A stretch of DNA of 64,000 bases, taken from positions 62,001 to 126,000 of the forward strand of contig NZ_JAGRPM010000030.1 of the NCBI RefSeq assembly GCF_019449565.1, in the 5' to 3' direction. Made by a program: the position numbers and the translations under genes. Positions 28,342-37,094 of this stretch are shown one piece after another (within the stretch, counting starts at the first letter, position 1; each line of letters starts with the position of its first letter). The stretch is from Rhodoblastus sp. Its GTDB lineage: Bacteria > Pseudomonadota > Alphaproteobacteria > Rhizobiales > Beijerinckiaceae. The notes below the pieces were generated by a model. That model ran no database searches. It was not told the origin of the DNA and worked only from the letters and a program-made list of their open reading frames with translations.

Positions 28342-29103
28342 ATGGATTTGAACGTCAGAAACATTCAAATTCCATTTCCAACGAGACGGATTATTAACTT
28401 AGATATTGCCGTCGGTAAGTCTAACGAGATAGTCGAGTACATTTTTCGTCGCAGCCGCAAGGGCTTGCGGACGAAGGTCGCCTTCGCGAACTCCAATTTG
28501 CTGATCCAGGCCCGTCGCCACGAGATCGCCGAGGAAAGCCTGCGCGACTTCCTCATCCTGAACGATGGAGTCGCGTTGGACGCCGCGAGCCACATCTTGT
28601 ACCGCGAGGCTTTCCCCGAGAATCTCAATGGCACGGATTTCGTGACCAAACTTCTCGAGTCGGCGCCGCGTGGCGCCCGCGTCTTCCTCTATGGCGCCTT
28701 ACCCGAAGTCGTCGCCGAAACGGCGAAAGCCATAGAGACGCGTTTCGGCCTCACCGCATGCGGCTATGCCGACGGCTATGATAGAATGCTCGACCAGGAA
28801 GCGCTGGTAAAAAAGATCGAGGAAAGCAAGGCGGACATATTGCTCGTGGCGCTCGGCAATCCCAAGCAGGAGCTATGGCTCAGCGAAAACTGGCCGCGCC
28901 TTACCACTTCGATCGGACTGGGCGTCGGCGCCTGGATGGATTTTTTCGTGGCTCACAAGAAGCGCGCGCCCGTCGCATTTCGCATGCTGCGTTCGGAATG
29001 GCTGTTCCGCCTCCTGTCGGAGCCGCGGCGGCTTTGGCGACGCTACTCGATTGACATCGTGACCTTTTTCTTTCTGGTGGCAAGACAGGCTCTCTCGCAT
29101 TAA
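28342..29103 (+). CDS. WecG/TagA/CpsF family glycosyltransferase
   Basis: The 253-residue GT26-type enzyme shows DGVALDAASHILY (the substrate Asp region), RVFLYGALPEVVAETA, LLVALGNPKQELWLSEN and the C-terminal membrane-associating tail GVGAWMDFFVAHKKRAPVAF with MLRSEWLFRLLSEPRRLWRRY. Family members add ManNAcA-, ManNAc- or related sugars to a lipid-linked intermediate, often as the second step after priming. The ATG at 28342 has AGAGGGAG upstream; an in-frame GTG six bases earlier is less well placed. The phosphoesterase gene follows by 43 bases on the same strand. Confidence 0.9.
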   Translation: MDLNVRNIQIPFPTRRIINLDIAVGKSNEIVEYIFRRSRKGLRTKVAFANSNLLIQARRHEIAEESLRDFLILNDGVALDAASHILYREAFPENLNGTDFVTKLLESAPRGARVFLYGALPEVVAETAKAIETRFGLTACGYADGYDRMLDQEALVKKIEESKADILLVALGNPKQELWLSENWPRLTTSIGLGVGAWMDFFVAHKKRAPVAFRMLRSEWLFRLLSEPRRLWRRYSIDIVTFFFLVARQALSH

Positions 29104-29146
29104 TGCATTCGCCCAACGCGCGATTGCCGGCTGACGCCGAAACCAA

Positions 29147-30040
29147 ATGGGAATACCGTCTTTGTATTCACGTTTTCGCCGGTGGAGGAATGCACGAGCC
29201 CGCGCTCAAGAGACGCCCGCGGCCCCGGCTGCGGCGACTCCCTCCGCCCTTCCCGAGGGCCTGAGAATTTTTGCCATCGGCGACATTCACGGATGCCTGG
29301 ACGCCTTCAACGATCTTCTCGCGAAGATTGAGGACGACGTGAAAAAAAGCCCCGTCGATCATTGGCAAATCGTTACGCTGGGGGATTATCTGGATCGCGG
29401 GCCGTCATCGAAACAGGTTGTCGACCGCCTGATCAGCCTGACCTCAACCCACGGGCTGATCGCGCTCAAGGGAAATCACGACGTCTGGCTGAGCGATTTT
29501 ATCGAAAGGCCCGAATTGTTTTCGGCGTGGGAGCCATGGGGCGCCGCCGCGACCCTGCTGTCCTATGGCGTCGACACCGCCTCGGCGCCCGGCCCAAGCC
29601 AGCACGCGGCGCTGGCGGCCGAACTGGGGCAGGTCATTCCGCCCGAACATATCGACTTCCTGAAAAATCTGCCCTCCTATCATCTTTGCGGCGATTATCT
29701 TTTCGTGCACGCCGGGCTGCGGCCGGGAATCGCCTTGCGCGACCAGAGCGAAGCGGATCTGATCGGCATTCGCCAGGAATTCCTTCGCCACGATGGGCAG
29801 TTCGAGAAATTCGTCATTCACGGCCACACGCCAGTCGTGGAGCCGGACGTCCGCTCGAACCGGATCAATATCGACACCGGCGCCTATGCGACCCACCGCT
29901 TGACCTGCCTGGTGCTTGAAGGGACCAGCCGGCGCTTCCTCTATTCCGGTCCAGACGCTTCGAGTGAACGCCGCGCGGCGCACAGGCGGCGGGCCGGGAA
30001 ACTCGCCCCTGACCCGCGAATAAGCCTCGACTGCACATAA
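29147..30040 (+). CDS. PPP-type metallophosphoesterase (serine/threonine phosphatase-like)
   Basis: The 297-residue protein has the phosphoprotein phosphatase core: GDIHG (metal ligands), GDYLDRGPSSKQVVDRL and GNHD, then HAGLRPG and IHGHTP with the last His. This is the arrangement of ApaH/PrpA-like enzymes, which act on phosphoproteins or dinucleoside polyphosphates. The N-terminal 40 residues are basic and low in complexity. It follows the WecG-like gene, so a role in exopolysaccharide control is possible, for example removing tyrosine or serine phosphate. No strong ribosome-binding site is visible at 29147. Confidence 0.8.
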   Translation: MGIPSLYSRFRRWRNARARAQETPAAPAAATPSALPEGLRIFAIGDIHGCLDAFNDLLAKIEDDVKKSPVDHWQIVTLGDYLDRGPSSKQVVDRLISLTSTHGLIALKGNHDVWLSDFIERPELFSAWEPWGAAATLLSYGVDTASAPGPSQHAALAAELGQVIPPEHIDFLKNLPSYHLCGDYLFVHAGLRPGIALRDQSEADLIGIRQEFLRHDGQFEKFVIHGHTPVVEPDVRSNRINIDTGAYATHRLTCLVLEGTSRRFLYSGPDASSERRAAHRRRAGKLAPDPRISLDCT

Positions 30041-30081
30041 CTTTGGGCTTGGACTTGGCGCCTGCGCGCAAAGCCCAAAAT

Positions 30082-31332
30082 TCAACCGTGCCGAGGCGCC
30101 AGAACCGGAAAAACCAGTCTCGGCGACTCTGTCGCCGCCACGGTCGGGACGGCCTCGCGAATACGCGCTCTGGGCTTCTCGCGCAGCAGATTGAGAATGG
30201 GCTTTTCGAGGAACAAGTGAACAAAAACGCCCGCCGTCACGGCGATCGCGAACACGCCAATGAACAGAACGGCCGACGGAACCTGCCCGTGACCGAACTT
30301 CATGTTGATCCCCGCGACGGCGGAAATCGCCGCCGAATGGACGAGATAGATCGAATAGGAGGCATTGCCGAGCAACAGGCTCCATTTCGGGAGCTTCCAG
30401 CCATAGCGACGCTCGCACATGACGGCGCCGGTGATGATGGCCGCGAAGCAGATGGCCAATTGGGTCAGCAGCGGCGGCATCCGCATCGCGAATTCCTGTC
30501 CCGGCGCGCCGCTCATCGTATAGACGAGCATCGCCAGCCCCGCGACAAGGAAAAGCGGACCGCTCGCATTGGTCAGGCGAGTCGCCGTCCAGCAAGCGGC
30601 CATGCCGAACAGGAAATAGATATTCCAAATGCTCAGCAAGCCCCAGTCAGGCCCCAGCGCGGCGAAATCCGGGAAGGGCTCTACGGTGTTGCGCAAGAGA
30701 ATGGCCAAGGCCCAAAGCGCCATAATAACCAGTCCTGCGCGCCGCCACAGGATCAGCGTCGCGAAAACAAGATAGAATTTCATTTCGAGCAGCAGCGTCC
30801 AGGCCACCTTCAGCGGCAGAGGGGGCGCATCCATGATCTGAAACAGGGAATAGGCCGAGAACAGAGCGCGCGGGCTCAAATCGACGCCATGCGTGCCCAT
30901 GCCTCTCATCGCCATGACAATGAAGAGGGTCAGGAATATCCAGTATATCGGATAAACGCGGGAGCACCGACGCCAGAAATACCGGCCGAGAGACGCACTG
31001 TCCCCGATATCTTTTCCGTGCGCGAACAGGATGATGAAACCGCTCAGAACAAAAAAGAAATTCACCCCAATCCAGCCGAGACTGGCGACATTTCCATAAA
31101 TTTCGTAGCCGCCATATTCTTTCATCGAAAGAATAACATGCGTGTGATATAGCGCCACCGCCATCGCCGCGAAGCCGCGCATCACCTGAATGGTCGCGAT
31201 ATTCCCCTGCGCGACGGGCTTTTCAGTTCTTTTCGGCTCAAGACTGAACTTGAAGCGACCAAAATCAATCAGCGGAGCCTGTCTGGCTCCGGGAATAGCG
31301 GCAGCGCCAGCAGCGTAAAAGCCGAACCACAT
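30082..31332 (-). CDS. Acyltransferase 3 family membrane protein
   Basis: The 416-residue integral membrane acyltransferase (OafA/NodX-like) has about ten helices. The first carries IQVMRGFAAMAVALYHTHVI with the conserved Arg and His, and FFFVLSGFIILFAHGKDI is the second motif. Such enzymes O-acetylate or succinylate sugars of surface polysaccharides. The ATG at 31332 follows AGGAGGCC. The protein is a close paralogue of the one at 35379 (shared GVNFFFVLSGFII and RVYPIYWI). It is convergent with the phosphatase gene and lies downstream of the GT2-flippase-polymerase genes, with a 296-base gap. Confidence 0.88.
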   Translation of the reverse strand: MWFGFYAAGAAAIPGARQAPLIDFGRFKFSLEPKRTEKPVAQGNIATIQVMRGFAAMAVALYHTHVILSMKEYGGYEIYGNVASLGWIGVNFFFVLSGFIILFAHGKDIGDSASLGRYFWRRCSRVYPIYWIFLTLFIVMAMRGMGTHGVDLSPRALFSAYSLFQIMDAPPLPLKVAWTLLLEMKFYLVFATLILWRRAGLVIMALWALAILLRNTVEPFPDFAALGPDWGLLSIWNIYFLFGMAACWTATRLTNASGPLFLVAGLAMLVYTMSGAPGQEFAMRMPPLLTQLAICFAAIITGAVMCERRYGWKLPKWSLLLGNASYSIYLVHSAAISAVAGINMKFGHGQVPSAVLFIGVFAIAVTAGVFVHLFLEKPILNLLREKPRARIREAVPTVAATESPRLVFPVLAPRHG

Positions 31333-31628
31333 ATTGGCCTCCTGGTTCTGTCCGATGAGGCGGGGACGGACGTCCGTCAAAAAGCGCCTTCACGAACCCA
31401 TTTGGCACGAAGTTAAACTAAATTTTTCGTTAAAAAAAGCGTACAGCCAAGCTAAGATTCCGGGCAAAGCCTGCGCGAATCCATTATCGCGAAACTCCGA
31501 TTCGCGGCGACTGGCCCCAAAATTGGTATTCATGGCGCAAAGTGCGCATTTATGCTTAAAATATCAGCAAAATGCTTGCTTAGGCGGTCAGGTTTCAGGA
31601 AAAACTGACTTTTATTCTCGCTCCGGAA
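31333..31628. other. Intergenic region upstream of an acyltransferase gene
   Basis: This 296-base AT-rich gap lies before the acyltransferase gene and after the stop of the GT2 gene, both on the minus strand. It probably contains a separate promoter for the acyltransferase. I see no gene or clear hairpin. Confidence 0.4.
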
Positions 31629-32612
31629 TTAAAGCGACGAAAGCTGGACATCGTCGATTTTCTCCGTCGGCGGAACCCGCTTGCGGAACAGTCCCGCGAT
31701 CAGGCCGTAAGCATATACATTCCACATTGCGAAGGAATAAAGCGCAAGTGAGAAGGATTTCCGCCGAAACGCCAGGAACAGGATGGGAAAAATCACCATC
31801 GCGAGACTGAGAGGCCAGAAGTTCAACGCGAAATACAAGACGCACATCCACCAGACAATCACGACCACGGCGTTGCGGACATGTCCGAGTTGCCTGACAA
31901 CGATGGGCAGGTGCGGACGGCCGATGGCGCCGCGTAAAACCTCGCCCGCAGCCCCGGCGTAGCCCGTTCGAATCCACTTCAAGAGCAGGAGAAACCCTGC
32001 GCCCGTATGGCCATAGTGATCGACGGCGGGAGCGTCGATGCGCGCCAGTTTCCAGCCCGCCGCCTGCAAACGGGCGCCCAATTCAAATTCTTCGAAGGCG
32101 TGAAGATTGCGGTCGGCGAAATAGCCGACTGAATGCAACGCGTCGGCGCGGTACAATCCGCCGCAGTCGAGCCGATCGACCGTACCGGCGCCCGGTTGGG
32201 AATCGGCCTCGCTCGTCTCCGCGCGGATGCGATATTCGACATTTTCCGTGTTTTTCTGGCTCACCCGCCCGCCGACGCCCGCGACATCGGGATGTTTTTT
32301 CAAATAGTCGATTCCAGTCGCAAGAAATTCGGGCGACAGAACCATGTCGCCATCCAGCATGTAAAAATATTCGCCCTGGGCATGCTGAAACGCGAGCTGT
32401 GCGCCAGTCCCGCAGGAACGTTGCGACAGGTCGGCGAGCTGGAAAATCTTCACCGGAAAACGCTTCGCAATCTCAATCGTGTGGTCCGTCGATCCGCAAT
32501 CGGCCAGGATGACTTCGCCCTGGAACGGAGCGACCGCAGCCAATGCGCTGACGAGGCAGGCCTCGATGTGGCTTTCTTCATTGAGCGCCTTGATTCCAAC
32601 CGTGACCATCAT
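31629..32612 (-). CDS. Glycosyltransferase family 2 protein
   Basis: This 327-residue GT-A enzyme has VTVGIKALNEESHIEACLVS at the N-terminus, then ADCGSTDHTIEIA and the metal/nucleotide motif YMLDGDMVLS. The acceptor part is CGGLYRADAL followed by HAFEEFELGARLQ. Two hydrophobic segments near the C-terminus (VVVIVWWMCVLYFALNFWPL and the following stretch) anchor it to the membrane. It adds one sugar of the exopolysaccharide repeat. ATG 32612 has GGAAAG upstream. It lies 16 bases after the flippase gene, so it ends the acyltransferase-polymerase-flippase-GT2 operon. Confidence 0.9.
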   Translation of the reverse strand: MMVTVGIKALNEESHIEACLVSALAAVAPFQGEVILADCGSTDHTIEIAKRFPVKIFQLADLSQRSCGTGAQLAFQHAQGEYFYMLDGDMVLSPEFLATGIDYLKKHPDVAGVGGRVSQKNTENVEYRIRAETSEADSQPGAGTVDRLDCGGLYRADALHSVGYFADRNLHAFEEFELGARLQAAGWKLARIDAPAVDHYGHTGAGFLLLLKWIRTGYAGAAGEVLRGAIGRPHLPIVVRQLGHVRNAVVVIVWWMCVLYFALNFWPLSLAMVIFPILFLAFRRKSFSLALYSFAMWNVYAYGLIAGLFRKRVPPTEKIDDVQLSSL

Positions 32613-32628
32613 GGGCTTTCCGCCGCTC

Positions 32629-33972
32629 CTACGCCTTGATCGCCGTGTCCGCAGGCGCATTCCGCGCGCTGGCGGAATCGTCCATGGACTCGTCCCCCGC
32701 CCCGCCCTTCACCTGGACGCCGACGGTCCTGAACCATCGCCGCGTCTGTCGATGGATCCACAGCGCGTAGACGCCTTCGCCAATGAAAATGCCGGCGAGC
32801 GACGGCAGGGCGCCATAGGTCGCCAGCAGCGCGCCGACCGAAACCAGCGAGACGCCGGACGAAACCACGCTCGCCATTGCGAGGGGACGAAACACGCCCG
32901 CCGCCTGCAAGAGCGCGCTTTCCGGCGTACGCATCAAACGCACGGCGGCGATGGCCATCCAGATCGCCGCGCCAATCGAAAGTTCCCGCGTCGAATAGTG
33001 CGGGGGAAAAACCACTCGGGGCGCAAAGGTCATCAGCGCCCACCCCGCCAGTGCGGTCCCGACCCATGAGGCGATGAGCACAAGGCGGAAAAGCAGGAGC
33101 GAGCTTTTCGCCGCCGGAATATCGCCAGCATGGATCTGGTGGGCGAAGCGCGGCCGTTCGAAATCAGTGAGCGCGTTCATGACCACGCCGATGGGACGGA
33201 TCAGCAGCGCGCTCGCCGACAAGGGCGCGAAGGCCGCCGCGCCGAGGAAGCTGGTCACCAGATAGGCGTGCGAATTCGCGGTCGCTTCCGTCGTGACGAC
33301 GCCCAGCAGCGACCAGCCCGAATAGCGCCGCCAGATTGGGAAATAATGCGGCAGCGCGCGGAGGCTGAAATTCTTGAACTGCGCCGAGAAATAGAATTTT
33401 CCGAAGGGCGCCAGGCTGACAATGGCGGCGGCGAGAAGGATTTCGAATGGCGCGTTGGCGGGCGCAAGGAGCAGCCCCGCGACAATCGTGACGCTATAGG
33501 CGATATCGGACGCGCCGGCCCGCATGACGCGCCGGTTTCCATAGGCATATTGCCGGGCGAACCAGCGGACCAGAGCGAAAGCGGCATAGACCGCAAAGAT
33601 CCCGGCCTCGCGGTGAGACAAATGCAGGAATTCGCCAAGGCCGAAGAACAGGACGCCCGCCACGACTGCGCCGACGGCGCTCGCGGTAAACAGCGCGCGG
33701 AGAGCGGATTGTTTCTCGCTGGCCACGTAATGAGTCAGGACGACGGGAAGCGGCGCGCAAAAGAGCGCGCTCCAGATTCCGCAGCTGAGCACCGATGTCA
33801 CGAGGAGGAAGGAAAAATTGCCGAAAGCCTGCGCATCCAGCATATGAAGCATTTTGAGCGACAGCAGGAACTGCGTCACGGCCGTGCTGACTGGCCCCAA
33901 AGTCGCCAGCGCATAGGGCAACACATTTGTCGCGAGACGCTGGATCTTGCCTGAGCGCGCCGCTTCAACCAT
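32629..33972 (-). CDS. Wzx-like polysaccharide flippase
   Basis: The 447-residue protein has about twelve to fourteen hydrophobic helices spread evenly through the chain, as in the MOP/PST flippases, with few polar loops. Features such as VTQFLLSLKMLHMLDAQAFG near the start and ESALLQAAGVFRPLAMASVV near the end resemble lipopolysaccharide biosynthesis proteins. It would move lipid-linked repeat units across the inner membrane. The start overlaps the polymerase stop by 8 bases, and the product works with that neighbour and the Wzc-like kinase at 39270. Confidence 0.82.
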   Translation of the reverse strand: MVEAARSGKIQRLATNVLPYALATLGPVSTAVTQFLLSLKMLHMLDAQAFGNFSFLLVTSVLSCGIWSALFCAPLPVVLTHYVASEKQSALRALFTASAVGAVVAGVLFFGLGEFLHLSHREAGIFAVYAAFALVRWFARQYAYGNRRVMRAGASDIAYSVTIVAGLLLAPANAPFEILLAAAIVSLAPFGKFYFSAQFKNFSLRALPHYFPIWRRYSGWSLLGVVTTEATANSHAYLVTSFLGAAAFAPLSASALLIRPIGVVMNALTDFERPRFAHQIHAGDIPAAKSSLLLFRLVLIASWVGTALAGWALMTFAPRVVFPPHYSTRELSIGAAIWMAIAAVRLMRTPESALLQAAGVFRPLAMASVVSSGVSLVSVGALLATYGALPSLAGIFIGEGVYALWIHRQTRRWFRTVGVQVKGGAGDESMDDSASARNAPADTAIKA

Positions 33973-35293
33973 GCCGATTCGCCGCGAATTGCCAGTCTTG
34001 CAAACGATCTGCCCGAGTCGTCTTTTCCACGAAGGCGATGGCGAAAAGCAGGAAGACTTCGACGATGGAGTCGCGATCGAGGAACGAGGCCTCCGTGAAA
34101 TTGTGACCGGCGCAGAATATCAGCATGGCGAGCGCGAGCATGCCCTGCGCCTTCGTCTCCGGCCGCCAGAGCATCAGTTTCGAAACCGGCAAAATGAGCA
34201 GGGCGAAGATGGCGAGGATCGTGCCGAACGTGCCAATCGAAATCAGCAGGTCCATGTAACCGCTATGCGCCTCGGGTACGAGGCTGACCCAGTCCTTCGG
34301 GCCTTTGGTGTAATGCGCGATCGGCTTGTTGTCGCCAATGTTGAAAAACGAGCCATAGCCCGCGCCAAAGGGATGGTCTTGCCAATAGCGATAGAGCACG
34401 CGCCAGATCGCCACGCGGCCGGTGAAAGCGTCGGGCCGGTTGAATGGTTTGGAAATCGCGTCCCAATTGACCCAGATCGCGGCGGTCATGCCGGCGATCA
34501 GCAATGCGAGCGTCGGAACGACAATTTTTCGGTAGTAGTGATTGTACTTGCCGTAGAAATAGGAAATGAACAGCGCCACAACCACCAGTCCGGCCGATGT
34601 CTTGGACGCCGATTTCCAGAGAAATATCGCCGTCAGAAAGACGAGAAAGGCGCGCAGAGCCACGCTCCATTCCTCCGCCTCGATCACCAGGAACAGGATC
34701 GTCATCGCGCAGAACGAACCGGCGAAATTCTTGTGCGCCAGGACGCCTTTCCACGAACCGATCAGTTCTGGATCCATGCCGAAGCCCGAAACCTCAGACG
34801 CCCCGTGAATGCCGGTGCCTGGCGCGAATGCGACCACGAAGAAATTCGCGAACAGAACGCCGACGAGAACGCGACGGATGATGCCCGACGTCTGTTTGAA
34901 ACTCAGGATCTGCGCATTCATGAAAATGATCATCATCACCAGCGCCGTGAGAAACAGGCGACGGATTCCGATGCTGGCCGCTTCCGACCATTTGAGACTG
35001 ACGAGACAATAAAGCAGCGTCACCGACAAGGAGAAAGGCAGGGCAATTATTTTGAAATGCGGCCGGACACAGCGCGTCGCGAAAATCGCGAGCATAAACA
35101 CAACCAGGAACATCAACTGGCGGAGCGCATTGCCTTCCCCCGTGCTGGCGACGCGCTCCCCCACGGACATGAACGGCGCCGCAACCATGGAGATAAGAAA
35201 GGCGTAAAGGGAGATCGTCGCCCATTTCTCGGGCGTTGTTTGCGTCGTCGTTGAATCGATTCGAAGCGGCGATTCCGTTTGGAGCAAGGTCAT
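33965..35293 (-). CDS. Wzy-like polymerase / O-antigen ligase family protein
   Basis: The 442-residue membrane protein has about twelve helices and a large periplasmic loop around residues 280-350. That loop carries FTGRVAIWRVLYRYWQDHPF with GAGYGSFF, the pattern of Wzy_C/O-antigen ligase proteins in which repeat units are joined. The final part includes FCAGHNFTEASFLDRDS. In this locus it most likely polymerises the exopolysaccharide. The ATG at 35293 lies inside one copy of a 107-bp duplicated segment. Its first 20 residues are nearly repeated by the 35-residue leader at 36515-36622. Its end overlaps the flippase start. Confidence 0.85.
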   Translation of the reverse strand: MTLLQTESPLRIDSTTTQTTPEKWATISLYAFLISMVAAPFMSVGERVASTGEGNALRQLMFLVVFMLAIFATRCVRPHFKIIALPFSLSVTLLYCLVSLKWSEAASIGIRRLFLTALVMMIIFMNAQILSFKQTSGIIRRVLVGVLFANFFVVAFAPGTGIHGASEVSGFGMDPELIGSWKGVLAHKNFAGSFCAMTILFLVIEAEEWSVALRAFLVFLTAIFLWKSASKTSAGLVVVALFISYFYGKYNHYYRKIVVPTLALLIAGMTAAIWVNWDAISKPFNRPDAFTGRVAIWRVLYRYWQDHPFGAGYGSFFNIGDNKPIAHYTKGPKDWVSLVPEAHSGYMDLLISIGTFGTILAIFALLILPVSKLMLWRPETKAQGMLALAMLIFCAGHNFTEASFLDRDSIVEVFLLFAIAFVEKTTRADRLQDWQFAANRHG

Positions 35294-35348
35294 TGCTGGA
35301 TCGTACTCCCAATGCGGCGAAGAGCATCGCTTTTTCTATAACGACGCC
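35242..35348. repeat. Direct repeat copy 1 (polymerase start region)
   Basis: About 107 bp covering the gap before the polymerase gene, its start codon and its first codons. It matches 36571-36678 in the same orientation with roughly four in five bases identical. Shared blocks include GATTCCGTTTG, CATTGCTGGATCGT and TTTTCTATAACG. Confidence 0.8.
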
Positions 35349-35378
35349 AAGGTATGGCGATATTGGCGTTCGCAGGTT

Positions 35379-36518
35379 TCATCGAAATATTTCCGCAAGT
35401 CTGGTTCGTGACCTTGAAGCGAACTTGAAGACCCCACTACGCAAATTTCTGTCGAAGATTGCAATTACCGGGCGTTCAACCCCGAGATGGAACAGGGAGC
35501 CAGCCAGGATCGAAAATATAGCTATGACAACGAACACGACTTCTTGAGGCGCAGTGAAACCACGCGTCATGAGTTTGGCATTTATTACAGCAAGGACGGA
35601 TATCGTCGCCGAATGGACCAAATAGATCGAATAGGACGCTTCACCGAGAAAAACGAAAAACTTGGGCGGGACAAACCGCTTTGAATAGCGTTCGCTTAAA
35701 GTGGTGCCGAGCAGAACGACGCCAAAGGGAATCGACAAGGCGAAGAGGACCAGTGGATTCCATTGGACATCGTTGACCCGATGCCCGCCGTAGAGCGCGG
35801 CCATGATCAGCGCAAAAGGAACGCCGACCGCCAGGATGTAGGGACCGAGGCGTGGATTGAGGTGTTTGAAAGCCCAGAAAAATGCGGCGCCAACAGCAAA
35901 ATACAGGTTCCAGACATGCAGGGCGCCGGACCCAACTGGCGAGCCCGCTATATTTGCGACAAGAATCGCGGCGAACCAGATAGCCAGGAGACACAGCCCC
36001 AGGCGCAAATTGAGAATAAGGACAGCAAAAGCAAAGTAGAATCGAACCTCATAGAACAGGGTCCACGCGACTTGTAATGGCAACGTCAGATTGTCCGTCA
36101 AGGCGGTCAACAGATAGGCCGAACCCAAATTTAAAGCGCTCCATTGAAACTGGGCTTTGCCCAAGCCCGCGGCGGCCCCGAGCAGGAACAGCGTCAGAGC
36201 GATCCAATAGATCGGGTAGACGCGCGCGAAACGTTTCCAAAGGTAGCGCCCGAGCCGGTCCGGCCGGGAAATATCATCGGCGTGCGCGTTCATGATGATG
36301 AAGCCGCTCAGCACGAAGAAGAAGTTGACGCCCAACCATCCTTTAGAGGCCACCTCGCTGAAGACGTCGAGACTGCCGTTTTCCGGCTGCGCCAGAATGA
36401 GGTGGGTATGATAGATGGCGACGGCCACGGCCGAAATGCCGCGCAAAACCTGAATGGACAGGTAGCGTTCTTTTTCTACGCCCTTGGCTTTCACGGCTGT
36501 GAAACTGCTATCAGTCAA
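35379..36518 (-). CDS. Acyltransferase 3 family membrane protein
   Basis: This OafA-like integral membrane acyltransferase has ten or more helices. Conserved parts are IQVLRGISAVAVAIYHTHLI and GVNFFFVLSGFIIMNAHAD, and it resembles the paralogue at 30082. It probably O-acylates the exopolysaccharide. I propose the TTG at 36518, which overlaps the TGA of the 35-codon leader at 36515-36622 (TTGA). This gives a 379-residue protein of normal family length; a TTG at 36641 is possible but runs through duplicated leader sequence in a different frame. Downstream lie the polymerase, flippase and GT2 genes. Confidence 0.82.
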   Translation of the reverse strand: MTDSSFTAVKAKGVEKERYLSIQVLRGISAVAVAIYHTHLILAQPENGSLDVFSEVASKGWLGVNFFFVLSGFIIMNAHADDISRPDRLGRYLWKRFARVYPIYWIALTLFLLGAAAGLGKAQFQWSALNLGSAYLLTALTDNLTLPLQVAWTLFYEVRFYFAFAVLILNLRLGLCLLAIWFAAILVANIAGSPVGSGALHVWNLYFAVGAAFFWAFKHLNPRLGPYILAVGVPFALIMAALYGGHRVNDVQWNPLVLFALSIPFGVVLLGTTLSERYSKRFVPPKFFVFLGEASYSIYLVHSATISVLAVINAKLMTRGFTAPQEVVFVVIAIFSILAGSLFHLGVERPVIAIFDRNLRSGVFKFASRSRTRLAEIFR

Positions 36519-36622
36519 GGCAGAAGTCCCTGCGGTTTTGGCATGCCGCCTTTTCGTGATGGCGCCGTCAGCGTCGTCGTCGAATGGACTTCCAGAGGGG
36601 ATTCCGTTTGAAGCAAGGACAT
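36515..36622 (-). CDS. 35-residue leader peptide, duplicate of the polymerase N-terminus
   Basis: The frame from ATG 36622 to TGA 36515 encodes MSLLQTESPLEVHSTTT followed by 18 residues. Its first 17 residues match the start of the polymerase at 35293 (MTLLQTESPLRIDSTTT) at 13 positions. It arose from the 107-bp duplication. Its stop overlaps the proposed TTG start of the acyltransferase gene, so translating the leader could deliver ribosomes to that gene. It may have no function as a peptide. No signal peptide or known family is seen. Confidence 0.45.
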   Translation of the reverse strand: MSLLQTESPLEVHSTTTLTAPSRKGGMPKPQGLLP

Positions 36623-36678
36623 TGCTGGATCGTGCTCCCAAATGCCGCGACGGGCGCCTCCTTTTCTATAACGGCGCC
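36571..36678. repeat. Direct repeat copy 2 (acyltransferase leader region)
   Basis: About 108 bp matching 35242-35348 in the same orientation. It contains the ATG of the 35-codon leader and the sequence GGCGCCGTTATAGAAAAGG on the minus strand, which may be promoter or leader sequence shared by both copies. Confidence 0.8.
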
Positions 36679-37094
36679 GCAACATAATCGCAATGCCCGG
36701 CCTCAAGACACGAAATTTAAATCTAATTTTATCAGTTAAAATCAAATATATAAGTTCAACGGCCCTAAACGGTAATCCGTTACCGCAGTGCAGCATTTGG
36801 GCGCAAATTTCGGCCCGGCGTGAACTTTTTTTTTCGCTTTCCGCCGACCTCCGTCCGATCGACCCCGGAAACGGCTGAAACCGCCGAAAACCGGGCCTTT
36901 CAACTCCGGCCGCTGGTGGAGCGCGCATCGATTAATGTTGATTTCTCAAGGGCTTCTCGGGGCCAGAACAAGGCAAGTCGTCATCTTGCCGAGACAATTT
37001 CTCCCGATCCTGTGATATGAAGAGGACCGATCCGGTCAGCGCCCGATCTCTGGCGCGCGCACCCCCGTTCAACTGCTCTTCTGGAGAATTCCGC
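36679..37094. other. Divergent promoter region between acyltransferase and ugd
   Basis: This 416-base gap has a strongly AT-rich block at 36705-36780 (including TTTAAATCTAATTTTATCAG) and separates outward genes. It must contain promoters for the polymerase operon and for ugd. The palindrome at 36770-36785 lies within it. No gene is evident. Confidence 0.5.
36770..36785. promoter_or_regulatory. Palindrome, possible operator
   Basis: CGGTAA and TTACCG form perfect 6-base arms around TCCG, at the edge of the AT-rich block between two divergent exopolysaccharide transcription units. It is a plausible binding site for a dimeric regulator but short enough to occur by chance. Confidence 0.3.

Noticed and set aside
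33947..35254. A 435-codon plus-strand frame opposite the polymerase gene
   Set aside because: It reads as charged low-complexity sequence with no membrane segments, while the minus frame gives a clear twelve-helix polymerase.
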